Source of the DNA: Asterias rubens
Lineage: Eukaryota > Echinodermata > Asteroidea > Forcipulatida > Asteriidae
NCBI RefSeq assembly: GCF_902459465.1
Contig: NC_047082.1
Location: 62,001-126,000, forward strand
DNA: 64,000 nt
Reading direction: 5' to 3'
Positions 63,797 through 64,000 of this stretch are shown here, piece by piece (position 1 is the first letter of the stretch; every line of letters begins with the position of its first letter). The position numbers were made by a program, and so were the translations under genes. The notes beneath the pieces are model-generated. The model searched no databases and was not told the origin of the DNA. It saw only the letters and a list, made by a program, of their open reading frames with translations.

Positions 63797-64000
63797 TTGT
63801 GGCTGAGTGGTCTAGTTCACTGGACCCAAGCTCTGGTGTTGTCAGCAGCAGAGTGTGGGTTCGAATCCAGTTCAAGCCTCTTCAGCCTTTGATCAAGGCA
63901 CTAAACCTTTCCCTCTCACGTGTCGTGGCTGAGTGGTCTAGTTCACTGGACCCAAGCTCTGGTGTTGCCAGCAGCAGAGTGTGGGTTTGAATCCAGTTCA
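63797..64000 (+). mobile_element. Tandem SINE family A heads at the window edge
   Basis: Two copies 126 bp apart of a unit with GTGGCTGAGTGGTCTAGTTC and B box GTGTGGGTTCGAATCCAGTT, followed by a short tail. The second is cut by the end of the window. The open frame over them is not a gene. Confidence 0.75.

Overview
This is a 64 kb piece of an animal nuclear genome. It has spliced genes with GT-AG introns, short exons, AT-rich introns, tRNA-derived SINEs and many small inverted-repeat elements. All four proteins are animal-type. The repeat families resemble those I remember from sea stars and other echinoderms, so a marine invertebrate deuterostome, probably an asteroid echinoderm, is my best guess. 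That is inference; no marker in the window proves it.

Layout. 1-6.6 kb: no gene seen, only inverted-repeat elements and tandem repeats. 6.7-12.1 kb, minus strand: a ZnT1-type zinc exporter (SLC30A1-like) in six certain coding exons plus one possible terminal exon. 12.1-24.3 kb: no supported coding exon; a long foldback element, a TIR element, tandem arrays and a GC-rich hairpin region. 24.4-25.7 kb, plus strand: a complete two-exon mitochondrial ADP/ATP translocase of 295 aa. 26.8-39.1 kb, minus strand: a complete 18-exon THO complex subunit 1 (THOC1) of 648 aa with a C-terminal death domain, tail-to-tail with the translocase. 41.3-63.7 kb, minus strand: 35 exons encoding the last 1760 aa of a full-size ABCA1/4/7-type lipid transporter; its N-terminus lies beyond base 64000. 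Within each of the latter three genes the exon phases join without a break and each total is a multiple of three, which supports the models.

The genes are independent cellular genes (zinc efflux, ADP/ATP exchange, mRNA export, lipid export), not a functional cluster.

The most unusual feature is tandem amplification across exon boundaries. The 5' splice site of ZnT exon 4 sits in a 40-bp array with 13 donor copies. An ABCA donor is carried five times in a 113-bp array. The final ABCA exon, including its stop codon, is present three times with a 123-bp period. A fourth ABCA exon is partly duplicated with its acceptor. In both donor arrays, use of any but the first donor adds an early stop codon. 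Other notable structures are a foldback element with a palindrome of about 150-170 bp present at two sites, an inverted-repeat element ending 37 bp before the THOC1 start codon, and a small hAT-like element inserted in a minisatellite.
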